31,772 nucleotides of DNA from Mycobacterium sp. 155 (lineage in GTDB: Bacteria; Actinomycetota; Actinomycetes; Mycobacteriales; Mycobacteriaceae). Positions 8,157 to 16,002 of the stretch are shown piece after piece. The first letter of the stretch is position 1, and every line of letters begins with the position of its first letter. The DNA lies in the NCBI RefSeq assembly GCF_000373905.1, contig NZ_KB892706.1, forward strand, positions 1-31,772. Reading direction: 5' to 3'. The notes below the pieces were generated by a model that was not told the DNA's origin, did not search any database, and saw only the letters and a program-made list of their open reading frames with translations. The translations under genes and the position numbers were made by a program.

Positions 8157-8333
8157 TCCTCCTCTTGCTGGATGCTCTTGGAGTCTATTGCCCGCGGCTC
8201 TAGCCCTAGGAGTCACCGTTGAGTATTGATTGACCACTCGCCTGTGTCGGAGCACAGCGGAGACATCGCGCGATCGGGACGCTCAGATCCGAGCGCCTGC
8301 GAGGTTGACGTCATCCAATTACTCGACAACTAT

Positions 8334-8355
8334 TGACTCAATGAGCATTGAGTCA
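8334..8355. promoter_or_regulatory. ArsR-type operator over the start codon
   Basis: Perfect 10-bp arms TGACTCAATG and CATTGAGTCA are separated by AG. The ATG of the fusion gene (8341-8343) is the end of the left arm. A TTGACG at 8305-8310 could be the -35 element. Binding here would block transcription of the arsR-arsC fusion and pstS. Confidence 0.65.
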
Positions 8356-9033
8356 CCTGCCCTAGGCGACGCCCCTACAGCTGAACGTCGGGCGCAGGTG
8401 CACGCTGCGTTGGGTGACCCCGCTCGACTGTCGATAGTGGACCGACTGCTGCTGGCCGATGCGTCACCGTCGGAGCTGCAGGCATTGCTGGCCATGCCGT
8501 CGAATTTGGTTGCCCACCACCTGCGGATTCTGGAAGAGGCCGGGGTGGTGCGGCGCAGCCGTTCCGAGGCGGACCGGAGGCGCACCTACATCCAGTTGGT
8601 ACCCCGGACATTAGAAGCGGCGCTCCCGACAGCGGGTTGGCGCGCACAGCGAGTGCTCTTTGTGTGCAGCCACAACTCGGCGCGCAGCCCCTTGGCGGTT
8701 GCCGTGTGGAGTCGGCATAGCCAACTGCCGGCAGTGTCAGCGGGCACCCATCCGGCCGCAAAGACGCACCCCAGCGCAATCGAAGCCGCACGGCGCCACG
8801 GCCTTGCGATGGCCTCTCAAGCACCGGTGCATATCGAGGACGTGCTGCAACCCGGCGATCTGGTGGTGGCGGTGTGCGACAACGCCCATGAAGAACTTCC
8901 CCCGGATCCACGCCGACTGCACTGGTCGATACCAGATCCGGCGTCCTCTGAGACACCCGAGGCGTTCGACCACGCCCTGGACACGCTGACCGAGCGGATT
9001 GAGCGCCTGCTCCCAGCTCTGCACGCCAGCTGA
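8341..9033 (+). CDS. ArsR-ArsC fusion: regulator plus arsenate reductase
   Basis: This is a 230-residue two-domain protein. Residues 15-95 form an ArsR/SmtB winged helix with the recognition segment [17 protein letters not shown]. Residues 103-228 form a low-molecular-weight phosphatase-like arsenate reductase with the loop CSHNSARS (nucleophile C109, R115) and a downstream PDP segment near 200. The reductase would convert arsenate to arsenite, in actinobacteria usually with mycothiol. The helix-turn-helix part has no cysteine, so the usual CVCD arsenite site is missing. The ATG at 8341 was chosen because family similarity starts there and the operator overlaps it. It runs 46 bases ahead of pstS on the same strand, probably in one operon. 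Confidence 0.88.
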   Translation: MSIESPALGDAPTAERRAQVHAALGDPARLSIVDRLLLADASPSELQALLAMPSNLVAHHLRILEEAGVVRRSRSEADRRRTYIQLVPRTLEAALPTAGWRAQRVLFVCSHNSARSPLAVAVWSRHSQLPAVSAGTHPAAKTHPSAIEAARRHGLAMASQAPVHIEDVLQPGDLVVAVCDNAHEELPPDPRRLHWSIPDPASSETPEAFDHALDTLTERIERLLPALHAS

Positions 9034-9079
9034 CCGATTTATTCGTACCCGTCCCCCACCTACCCATGAAGGACCCGAC

Positions 9080-10198
9080 GTGAAGACTTCACCCCTGAGC
9101 CGCAGAAGCTTTCGACTGGCCGTCTGTACGATCGCCGCGGCGGCAGCGCCGTTGACCGCCTGCGGCCACGATAACGCCATGCCGCAGTATGTGACCGCGG
9201 CGCATATCGACTGCGGTGGCAAGAGCGCGCTGACCGCCAGCGGCTCCACCGCACAGGCCAACGCGATGCCCGTGCTCGTCGAGGCTCTCTCGAACGCCTG
9301 CCCCGGACACACGGTGAACTACACGTCGAATGGTTCTGGCGCCGGGGTGAGCGAGTTCATTGGCAATCGAACCGATTTCGGCGGTTCGGATTCCGCACTG
9401 AGCCAAGAGCGCGGGGAGTATGACGCTGCTCAAAAGCGTTGCGGATCGCCGGCGTGGAACCTTCCCGTGGTCTTCGGCCCCATCGCGATGACCTACAACC
9501 TCGCCGATGCACCCAGCCTGGCACTTGACGGACCGACAGCAGCGAAAATCTTCAACGGCGCGATCACCCGCTGGGATGACCCGGCTATCAAGGGCCTGAA
9601 CCCCACACTGCAACTGCCGCCGGAGGACATCCAGGTCGTCTACCGCAGCGACGAGTCGGGCACCACCGACAACTTCCAGCGGTATCTTGACTCCGCTTCG
9701 GCCGGCTTGTGGGGTAAGGGAACCGGTAAGACGTTCAACGGTGGAGTCGGTCAGGGCGCGAAGGGGAACGAGGGAACCTCCGCTGCGGTCAGGGACACGC
9801 CCGGGGCGATCACCTACAACGAGTACTCTTTCGCCAAACAGCAGCGGCTGGCCAGCGCACAGATCGTGACCTCTGCCGGGCCGACGCCTGTGCCGATCAC
9901 CGCCGACACGGTCGGCAAGACCATCTCTGCTGCGACAGTCATCGGTCAAGGCAACGACCTGGTGCTGGACACCTCGAAGTTCTACGCACCGACCAGCCCG
10001 GGGGCCTACCCGATCGTGTTGGCGACTTATGAGCTGGTGTGCTCGAAATACAGTGATCCGGCCACCGGCCAGGCGGTGCGAGCGTTCCTGCAGTCAGCAG
10101 TGGGACCCGGTCAGCTTCACCTTGAGGACCACGGCTACTTCCCACTGCCCCAGGATTTTCAGGCGAAAGTGGCCGCGGCCGCCAACGCCGTCTCCTGA
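9080..10198 (+). CDS. pstS: PstS-like phosphate-binding lipoprotein
   Basis: This 372-residue protein starts at a GTG preceded by AAGGA. It has a signal peptide with a basic N-region (SRRSF), a hydrophobic core and the lipobox LTAC, so it should be a lipoprotein on the outer face of the membrane. The mature part carries the PstS ligand-loop pattern ASGSTAQ, the segment [21 protein letters not shown] and the [12 protein letters not shown] motif of family members that bind phosphate. No pstC, pstA or pstB lies in the window. Its position behind an arsR-arsC fusion suggests a role in taking up phosphate while discriminating against arsenate, or in scavenging oxyanion; that is inference. Its stop is 11 bases from the stop of convergent arsA. 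Confidence 0.88.
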   Translation: MKTSPLSRRSFRLAVCTIAAAAAPLTACGHDNAMPQYVTAAHIDCGGKSALTASGSTAQANAMPVLVEALSNACPGHTVNYTSNGSGAGVSEFIGNRTDFGGSDSALSQERGEYDAAQKRCGSPAWNLPVVFGPIAMTYNLADAPSLALDGPTAAKIFNGAITRWDDPAIKGLNPTLQLPPEDIQVVYRSDESGTTDNFQRYLDSASAGLWGKGTGKTFNGGVGQGAKGNEGTSAAVRDTPGAITYNEYSFAKQQRLASAQIVTSAGPTPVPITADTVGKTISAATVIGQGNDLVLDTSKFYAPTSPGAYPIVLATYELVCSKYSDPATGQAVRAFLQSAVGPGQLHLEDHGYFPLPQDFQAKVAAAANAVS

Positions 10199-10209
10199 CC
10201 TGCGCTGAC

Positions 10210-11991
10210 TCAGGAGTTCGGTGCTGTCAGAGCTTCGAGAGCTGGGATGCCGACGGGTTCGTCGGCCAATAGCGGGATGACGGCGTATCGGGTGGCGTAT
10301 TTACTTCGGACGGTGTCGATTTCGTCGAGTTCGGCGACGGCACGCTGACGTAGAAGTGGGTTGGTGGGGGCGGCGGCGGCCACCGAGTTGTTGATGACCC
10401 ACGCCCAGGGGTGGATGCCGGCGCGTTCGAGGTCGTGTTGAAGGTCGGCGGCTTCGAGCACCGGTGTCGTTTCGGCCAGGGTGACGAGAATGACTTTGGT
10501 GAGTTCGGGGTCCTGTAGCCGCATGAGCGGGGTGGTGTAGTGCCCGCTGTCCCCCATCTGGCGCGCAATATCGCGGTGATAGGAGCCGGTGGCATCCAGC
10601 AGCAGCAGCGTGTGCCCGGTGGGGGCTGTGTCGAGGACGACGAAGGTGCTGCGTGATTCATGGATCACCTTGGAAAAGGCTTGGAAGACAGCAACCTCTT
10701 CCGTGCAGGGCGAGCGCAGGTCCTCCGCGAGGGTGGCGCGGCCTGCCTCGTCGAGGTGGGCGCCTTTGGTTGTCATGACCCGCTCGCGGTAGGTGCGGCT
10801 GGCGTCGGCGGGATTGATGCGGGAGACGCGCAGGTGCTCGACACCGCCTTGCAGAGTTTCAGCGAGGTGGGCGGCGGGGTCGGTGGTGCTCAGGTGGACA
10901 TCGTGGCCACGCTCGGCCAACTCGACTGCGATGGCGGCTGCGACGGTGGTCTTGCCGACCCCGCCCTTGCCCATGCACATCACCAGCCCCTTTCCGCCGC
11001 GCTCGATGTCGTCGACCAGTTCGCGTAGCGGTGCGACCGCCACCGGATGTGGGGCGGCGGGAGCGATATCGCCGGCCGGGGTAACGGGCGTGGTGTCGAA
11101 CAGGGTGTGCAGGGCGTCGAGGCCGACCATGTTGTCGGCCTTGAGGTCGATGTAGTCAGTCGGCAGGGTGCGCAGAGCGGGGGGCATATCGGTGAGGGCG
11201 GCTTGTTCGCGGCGGTACACCGCGCCGGCCAGTGGGTCGGTGTCGTCGGCGGGTTTGGGCATGACGGCGTTGACGACGACGTACTGGCGGTTCATCCCGA
11301 GTGCGGCCAATTCGGTATGGGTGCGGTCGATTTCACGCAGTGCCGAGCGGGTCGGGCGGCTCACCAGCACCAGGCGGGTACGGTCGGGGTCGGCCAGAGC
11401 GGCGACCGCGGCGGCGTAGGTGCTCTTCTGCTTGTCCAGGCCGGCGAGCGGGCCCAGACAGGAAGCGTCACCCTTGCCGGCTTCGAGGAACTCTGTCCAG
11501 TTCCCGGGAAGTTGCAACAGCCGGATCGTGTGCCCGGTGGGGGCGGTGTCGAACAGGATGTGATCGAAGCCGGCGACGGCGCCCTCGCTCTCGGTGAGTA
11601 GCGCAGTGAACTCATCGAAGGAGGCCACCTCGGTGGTGCACGAGCCGGAGAGTTGTTCTGTGATGGAGGCGATCTCGGCCTCAGGCAGCAGTCCGCGCAC
11701 CGGGCCGACGATGCGTTCGCGGTAGTCCGCGGCCGCGGCCTCGGGGTCGATCTCCAGGGCCGAGAGTCCGTCGACGGCGGGGATCGCGGTGATGGCGTTG
11801 CCGATGGAAACCCCAAGGACCTGCCCCACATTGGAGGCTGGGTCGGTGGATACCAGCAGCACGTGCTTGCCGGCGCCGACGAGAGCTAAAGCTGCTGCGC
11901 AGGCGATGGAGGTCTTGCCGACTCCGCCTTTGCCGGTGAAGAACAGGAACCGCGGGGGGTGGGTGAGGAACGTCAGGTCAGCGGACGTCAT
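10210..11991 (-). CDS. arsA: Arsenite-stimulated ATPase ArsA
   Basis: This is a 593-residue tandem ATPase. Each half has a P-loop GKGGVGKT (20-27 and 341-348) and the signature DTAPTGHT (148-155 and 454-461). The three cysteines that bind As(III) in the Escherichia coli enzyme (113, 172, 422) have counterparts C118, C178 (in GDASCLGP) and C429. ArsA normally energises the ArsB or Acr3 arsenite pump; neither gene is in the window. The ATG at 11991 (MTSADLTFL) was chosen because the P-loop then sits at the usual distance and GGAGG lies 10 nt upstream; a longer frame to 12111 overlaps arsD. It follows arsD by 49 nt in one minus-strand operon. Confidence 0.95.
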   Translation of the reverse strand: MTSADLTFLTHPPRFLFFTGKGGVGKTSIACAAALALVGAGKHVLLVSTDPASNVGQVLGVSIGNAITAIPAVDGLSALEIDPEAAAADYRERIVGPVRGLLPEAEIASITEQLSGSCTTEVASFDEFTALLTESEGAVAGFDHILFDTAPTGHTIRLLQLPGNWTEFLEAGKGDASCLGPLAGLDKQKSTYAAAVAALADPDRTRLVLVSRPTRSALREIDRTHTELAALGMNRQYVVVNAVMPKPADDTDPLAGAVYRREQAALTDMPPALRTLPTDYIDLKADNMVGLDALHTLFDTTPVTPAGDIAPAAPHPVAVAPLRELVDDIERGGKGLVMCMGKGGVGKTTVAAAIAVELAERGHDVHLSTTDPAAHLAETLQGGVEHLRVSRINPADASRTYRERVMTTKGAHLDEAGRATLAEDLRSPCTEEVAVFQAFSKVIHESRSTFVVLDTAPTGHTLLLLDATGSYHRDIARQMGDSGHYTTPLMRLQDPELTKVILVTLAETTPVLEAADLQHDLERAGIHPWAWVINNSVAAAAPTNPLLRQRAVAELDEIDTVRSKYATRYAVIPLLADEPVGIPALEALTAPNS

Positions 11992-12040
11992 AGCGGCAGG
12001 ACCTCCAGTCGGCGTCGGAGTTTCGGTTGCGCATTGTGTG

Positions 12041-12436
12041 TCAGCAACAGCCAGAGTCGCCGCAGCACGACGACGATGCGCTGCCCTCGGACAGGCCAAG
12101 GTTGATCGCACCGGCCGGCACCGCTGTCTGGGCTTCCAGGCCGGCCCAGCGGGCCAGTTCCGCCCGTGTGGGATACCGGCCGGTCGCGACGGTCACGCCG
12201 TCGACCGACACCAGCGGCAGGCCTGCCGACCCGGCGATCTCCAGGAAACTCCGGACGGCCTCGTTGTGGGCGAAGGCCAGCGGGTCGTTGGCCAGGTTGT
12301 GGCGGGTGATCGACGCACCCTGTTCGAGCAGCCAGGCCATGTCGGCGGTGAAGGTGACCAGGTTCTGGTCGACGTCCTCGCCACAGACGCCGGTGTTGCA
12401 GCACAGGGCGGGCTCGAAAACGGCGATGGTAGGCAT
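12041..12436 (-). CDS. arsD: Arsenic metallochaperone ArsD
   Basis: This 131-residue protein carries As(III) to ArsA and is also a weak repressor in the classical system. The N-terminal vicinal cysteines C12-C13 and C18 match the metalloid site of the Escherichia coli protein, and the C-terminus ends CCGDSGCC, the second and third cysteine pairs. The thioredoxin-like body has the GLPLVSVDG segment. The ATG at 12436 is preceded by AAAGGAG. It lies between the frameshifted arsC (stop at 12459) and arsA, all in the same direction. Confidence 0.95.
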   Translation of the reverse strand: MPTIAVFEPALCCNTGVCGEDVDQNLVTFTADMAWLLEQGASITRHNLANDPLAFAHNEAVRSFLEIAGSAGLPLVSVDGVTVATGRYPTRAELARWAGLEAQTAVPAGAINLGLSEGSASSSCCGDSGCC

Positions 12437-12458
12437 GACGGTCGTTCTCCTTTGTCGG

Positions 12459-12877
12459 TCAGGGGATTTGGGTGGCGGTGAGCAATTCGCCGGCCAGCGC
12501 CTGGACGCGGGCGGCGATGTCGTCGCGGACCAGGCGCATGCGCTCGATGCCGTCGATGCCGCGCTCGGATGGCTCGTCGGTGTCCCAGTTCCGCATGGGG
12601 GGGCACCACTGTCGACGTGGGCCTCGCGGCCCAGCGTCACGACCACATCCATGTGCTCCAGCAGTTGCGGGTCGATTGGTTTGGGATGCTCGTCACCGAT
12701 CGGGGCGCCGGCTTCGACGAGTGCCTGCACTGAGAGGTCGTTGAGCGCGTCGCCGGGGTTGGTGCCGGCGCTGTAGACGTCGATACGGTCACCGGCGAGC
12801 TGGCGCATCAATGCGGCCGCCATCTGGGACTTGCCCGCGTTCTTCACGCAGACAAACATCACTGCGGGCTTCGACAC
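12459..12877 (-). pseudogene. arsC: Arsenate reductase arsC, frameshifted in C7 tract
   Basis: From a GTG at about 12877 the frame encodes a low-molecular-weight arsenate reductase opening with FVCVKNAGKSQMAAALM (nucleophile C10), then SAGTNPGD and a [13 protein letters not shown] strand. At 12597-12603 a run of seven G (C on the coding strand) shifts the frame. The proper C-terminus, [19 protein letters not shown] to ATQIP, continues in another frame and ends at 12459. One added base in the run would restore a protein of about 139 residues, the normal family length. Causes could be real inactivation, slippage-dependent expression or a homopolymer sequencing error. As written, the product lacks its C-terminal third. 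It is first in the arsC-arsD-arsA operon and diverges from arsR. Confidence 0.85.
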
Positions 12878-12933
12878 GTGACGCCATCCCTTCCCCTGCC
12901 GGGACACGGCCACCGACAACAGTTGACGGTTGA

Positions 12934-12949
12934 ATTGATCACCATCAAT
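12934..12949. promoter_or_regulatory. ArsR operator between arsC and arsR
   Basis: The inverted repeat ATTGAT-CACC-ATCAAT lies between a TTGACG (-35 candidate, 12923-12928) and a CAATAT (-10 candidate, 12946-12951) of the rightward arsR promoter. It is also about 60 bases upstream of the leftward arsC start. One bound ArsR dimer could repress both directions. Confidence 0.65.
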
Positions 12950-12957
12950 ATAGACGC

Positions 12958-13353
12958 ATGTCGAAGACGTCCCCTGCGGAGGGTGAGCCGTGCTGCCCAC
13001 CGCTGGCCGATCAGCCATTGGACTCTGACTGGGCCGGCGAGCTGGCGCGGATGTTCAAGGCACTCGGCGACCCGGTACGGCTGCGGATCCTGAGCCTGAT
13101 CGCCAGCCACGACGGCGGCGAATGCTGCGTCTGCGACATCTCCCCCGCATTCGAGGTGTCCCAGCCGACGATCTCCCATCACCTCAAGACCCTGCGCGAA
13201 GCGGGCCTACTGGACTGCGAACGCCGCGGAACCTGGGTGTACTACTGGGTGATTCCGGCTGCCCTGGAACAGTTGTCGGCGGTCCTGGCCCTCGACAGCA
13301 CTGATATCCCCGAGGCCTCGGCCGTGGCATCCGATGAAAGGACCTGTCGATGA
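12958..13353 (+). CDS. arsR: Arsenic-responsive repressor ArsR (1)
   Basis: This is a 131-residue winged-helix repressor. The recognition helix is SQPTISHHLKTLREAGLL (residues 68-85). Candidate As(III) ligands are C12-C13 near the N-terminus and C56, C57 and C59 in ECCVCD. A three-cysteine site joining an N-terminal CC pair with a cysteine at the CVCD helix is known in corynebacterial ArsR. The ATG lies 6 nt after the CAATAT -10 candidate with no Shine-Dalgarno sequence, so the mRNA is probably leaderless. The stop overlaps the start of the next arsC by ATGA, showing translational coupling. Confidence 0.92.
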   Translation: MSKTSPAEGEPCCPPLADQPLDSDWAGELARMFKALGDPVRLRILSLIASHDGGECCVCDISPAFEVSQPTISHHLKTLREAGLLDCERRGTWVYYWVIPAALEQLSAVLALDSTDIPEASAVASDERTCR

Positions 13354-13766
13354 GCGCCAAACCCTCCGTGCTATTCGTCTGCATCCACAACGCCGGCCGC
13401 TCCCAGATGGCGGCCGGGTTCCTCTCAACGCTGGCCGGTGACGCCATCGAGGTCCGCTCTGCGGGCAGTGCACCGGCCGACGCGGTCAACCCCGCAGCGA
13501 TAGAAGCCATGGCGGAAGTCGGTATCGACATCTCCACCCAGAATCCGAAGATCCTCACCACTGACGCGGTAGAAGCCTCCGACGTGGTGATCACCATGGG
13601 ATGTGGTGACGCCTGCCCGTTCTTCCCGGGGAAAAGCTACCGCGACTGGGTGCTCGAGGACCCGGCCGGCAAGGGGGTGGAAGCAGTGCGCCCGATCCGC
13701 GATCAGATCAAAGCCCGCGTGGAAGACCTCATTGCTGAGTTACTTCCCGACACTGTCGCCACCTGA
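13350..13766 (+). CDS. arsC: Arsenate reductase ArsC (2)
   Basis: This intact 138-residue low-molecular-weight phosphatase-like arsenate reductase has the loop CIHNAGRSQMA (nucleophile C11, R17). It also has a SAGSAPAD segment, the strand DVVITMGCGDACPFFPGK with two further cysteines, and a WVLEDPAGK segment that carries the conserved aspartate. It reduces arsenate to arsenite in the cytoplasm; in mycobacteria electrons come from mycothiol/mycoredoxin or thioredoxin, and which applies cannot be read here. The start ATG overlaps the arsR stop by four bases. With this copy and the fusion protein intact, loss of the arsC at 12459-12877 may be tolerated. Confidence 0.93.
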   Translation: MSAKPSVLFVCIHNAGRSQMAAGFLSTLAGDAIEVRSAGSAPADAVNPAAIEAMAEVGIDISTQNPKILTTDAVEASDVVITMGCGDACPFFPGKSYRDWVLEDPAGKGVEAVRPIRDQIKARVEDLIAELLPDTVAT

Positions 13767-13774
13767 ACACGGTT

Positions 13775-13905
13775 CTAGGAGCAGCAGTTCGGGTCCAGCA
13801 CGCCAACTAGTGCGGCCACTGCGGCGTGGTGCGGGCGGTGGTAGACGTTCATGCCCTCCCGGGTCGATTCGACCAGGCCGGCCTTTGCGAAAGTCGTTCA
13901 CCCAG
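13775..13905 (-). pseudogene. C-terminal remnant of another arsR
   Basis: On the minus strand, a KAGLVESTREGMNVYHRPHH segment followed by AAVAALVGVLDPNCCS and a stop (13775-13777) resembles the C-terminal winged-helix part of ArsR-family repressors, including a terminal CC pair. Upstream, NDF lies in a shifted frame and no start or N-terminal helices remain. It is a leftover of a rearrangement between the two arsR operons. Confidence 0.55.
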
Positions 13906-13925
13906 TGTTCGCTTGTGCCATGATT

Positions 13926-13947
13926 CGATGATTGTCAATATCGACGA
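13926..13947 (+). promoter_or_regulatory. Promoter/operator of arsR (2)
   Basis: ATTG-T-CAAT at 13931-13939 is an imperfect relative of the ATTGAT/ATCAAT operator. It overlaps CAATAT (13936-13941), which lies 6 nt before the GTG start, exactly as in arsR (1). Confidence 0.5.
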
Positions 13948-14298
13948 GTGTCGAAGCCGCCTGACCCCTGCGACATCACGCCGCTGGTGCGGGAACCACT
14001 CAGCCTCGAAGCAGCCGTCAGCGTGGCGGGGATGCTTAAGGCGTTGGCGGACCCGGTACGCCTAAGGCTCCTGAGTGTGATCGCCAGCCACCGCGGCGGG
14101 GAAGCCTGCGTCTGTGACGTCTCGGACGGCATCGCGGTGAGCCAGTCAACGATCTCGCACCATCTCAAAGTTCTGCGCATTGCGGGTCTGCTCACCAGTG
14201 AGCGACGCGGATCGTGGGTGTACTACCGCGTGGTTCCCACCGCCCTGCAATACCTTTCCGCAGTATTGGGTTCCGACAGTCCGAATGGGAGCCGCTGA
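13948..14298 (+). CDS. arsR: Arsenic-responsive repressor ArsR (2)
   Basis: This 116-residue winged-helix repressor is closely related to the product at 12958. The recognition helix is SQSTISHHLKVLRIAGLL and the metal motif is EACVCD (C54, C56); the N-terminus has a single cysteine, C8, instead of a CC pair. The GTG start lies 6 nt after a CAATAT -10 candidate with no ribosome site, suggesting a leaderless transcript. The stop overlaps the aquaporin start (TGATG), so the two genes are coupled. Confidence 0.9.
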   Translation: MSKPPDPCDITPLVREPLSLEAAVSVAGMLKALADPVRLRLLSVIASHRGGEACVCDVSDGIAVSQSTISHHLKVLRIAGLLTSERRGSWVYYRVVPTALQYLSAVLGSDSPNGSR

Positions 14299-15035
14299 TG
14301 CACACCGCCCCCCTTACCCGGCGTGCTCTGGCCGAGTTCGTTGGCAGCGGGTTACTGGTCACCGTCGTGGTGGGATCGGGCATCGCAGCCGCCCAGTTGT
14401 CCCCGCACGATGTCGGACTGCAGCTGCTGGAGAACTCGACGGCGACGGTCTTCGGATTGGCAGTGCTCATCTTGCTGTTCGGCCCCGTCTCCGGAGCCCA
14501 CTTCAACCCGGTCGTCACTGCCGCCGACTGGCTGCTGGGTCCACGGGCAGGCACCGGCATACACGGCGGCGACGCCATCGCCTACACCGCGGCACAGATC
14601 GCCGGCGCCATCACCGGCTCGTGGCTGGCCAACCTGATGTTCGACCGACAGGTATTCGAAGTTGCCACCAAGGGGCGCATCACCACCGGACACCTTGTCG
14701 GCGAAGTGGTGGCCACGGCGGGATTGATCGCCTTGATATTCGCCCTGGCGCGCACGGGTCGCGCCGCACTCTCGGCCGCCGCCGTCGGTGCCTACATCGG
14801 CGCGGCGTACTGGTTCACCAGTTCCACCTCGTTCGCGAACCCCGCCGTGACGGTCGGGAGAATCTTCTCGGACACCTTCGCCGGCATCGCACCAAGCTCG
14901 GTCCCCGGATTCGTCGCCGCCCAAATCGTGGGCGCCTTTGTCGGCCTGGCACTGATCAGCACCCTGTTTCCCGATATCGCCGCCGACGCCGACGACGTCG
15001 TCGTTCCTCACGAAGACCTCAGCGACACCGCGTGA
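14298..15035 (+). CDS. Aquaglyceroporin-type channel, probable arsenite exit
   Basis: This 245-residue MIP-family membrane protein has about six membrane helices. The two pore half-helices carry HFNPVVT (NPV, 70-72) and FANPAVT (NPA, 181-183). The residue after the second motif is valine, not the arginine of most aquaporins. Arsenic-linked channels of the AqpS type share that change, and in that system the channel releases arsenite made by ArsC down its gradient. Coupling to arsR and the absence of ArsB or Acr3 here support that role. The ATG at 14298 overlaps the arsR stop; the longer frame upstream is the arsR gene in another frame. Confidence 0.9.
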   Translation: MHTAPLTRRALAEFVGSGLLVTVVVGSGIAAAQLSPHDVGLQLLENSTATVFGLAVLILLFGPVSGAHFNPVVTAADWLLGPRAGTGIHGGDAIAYTAAQIAGAITGSWLANLMFDRQVFEVATKGRITTGHLVGEVVATAGLIALIFALARTGRAALSAAAVGAYIGAAYWFTSSTSFANPAVTVGRIFSDTFAGIAPSSVPGFVAAQIVGAFVGLALISTLFPDIAADADDVVVPHEDLSDTA

Positions 15036-15447
15036 GCAGATCAGCACGGCACATGCCCGCGCGATAGCAGGACCCCCAACAAGCACAGAACCCGTTTCGG
15101 CATGCAACTCTTGACCACTCACTGCCTTTGACCCGGGAAATGACGTCAACCGTGATTGACGAGGATTGATCACAATGCACCTCAAGTGTTGCCCAATGTG
15201 CCCACCCGAGCCCCTCCGATCTGACGGTGTATCGGTGCAATGCCGCGTCGCAACTGGCATGGCACGCGACGGCAGCCTAGATTCGCCCCAACTCGCGACA
15301 CCAGTTGCATATCAACGACTTTGGCGCATTACGACGGTAGAATCGATTGCCCGAGCAAGCTGGAATTGAGGTATGAGATGAACAGAAATTGGGCCGAGGA
15401 GTGGGGTCCCGGTAGCCTCTCGAGATCTGATTTGTTGCGAGCAACTC
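15036..15447. other. Gene-poor junction after arsenic cluster
   Basis: I see no convincing gene. ATTGACGAGGATTGATCACAAT at 15154-15175 resembles the ArsR operators of the cluster (TTGA/TTGAT half-sites) and precedes a short Cys-rich frame (ATG 15175) that may be chance. GC content falls compared with the flanks. Confidence 0.3.
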
Positions 15448-15721
15448 ATGGCTCGAAGACGCACCTACAAGCGCGATCGTCGCGGCCGATTCGCGTCAAC
15501 TGGTAGCACCCGAATCAGCGGGTCAGCCGAAAAATCAACTACCGCCGCCCCAGATACGTGCGCGGCAGCCTCGGCAAGACATTGCGGGTAGTCGCGTCGG
15601 CCCGGGCGGCGAGTACGCCGGGGTGCACGTCGGTGCGCAGTTGCGTACCAAGCGCCGCGGCGAGTACTACGTCGGCGTTTCAGCCGGCCGACAAGTTGCG
15701 ATGCCGTTCTCGCCCTATTAG
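15448..15721 (+). pseudogene. Small basic protein, frameshifted
   Basis: From ATG 15448 the frame reads MARRRTYKRDRRGRFASTGS, a strongly basic opening seen in small phage or plasmid proteins. The likely C-terminal half, VGPGGEYAGVHVGAQLRTK and on to MPFSPY, lies in another frame and ends at TAG 15719-15721. One shift between about 15500 and 15560 would join them into about 90 residues. No ribosome site is seen. It is probably a decayed gene; the family is unknown. Confidence 0.35.
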
Positions 15722-16002
15722 CGCATCGCGTTCATCTTCTACGAGCCCGTTAGGACCCTATTTGGCACGTTGCCAAACGTCCCCCGCTCGGCGATTGGGG
15801 ATGCCTATCGTTCCGGCCATGCCCTCTGGCCGCCGGGCGGCCAATCACATTCATCATCGGTTGTATTTTGGGCTGAACCCTGCGGGGGACAAGCAGCGTT
15901 TCGATTGATCTCAAAGATGGCACGTCGGTCGCGCGCCCGCGCGGCGTGTGTGGGCATGAGCGTTAACTCGGTGTTGCGAAGCCGCGACTGTCTTACTTGG
16001 AT
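15722..16002. other. Non-coding stretch with inverted repeat
   Basis: I see no gene. A perfect inverted repeat TTTGGCA-CGT-TGCCAAA lies at 15761-15777; without a T tail it looks more like an operator or recombination site than a terminator. The sequence is less GC-rich than its surroundings. Confidence 0.35.

Noticed and set aside
11653..12776. Plus-strand frames opposite arsA, arsD and arsC
   Set aside because: They are shadows of well-supported minus-strand genes with full catalytic motifs.
15761..15777. Intrinsic terminator
   Set aside because: The perfect inverted repeat lacks a T-rich tail and follows no intact gene.
15036..16002. Complete insertion sequence at the arsenic/copper seam
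   Set aside because: No transposase motif, no paired terminal repeats and no target duplication could be found.
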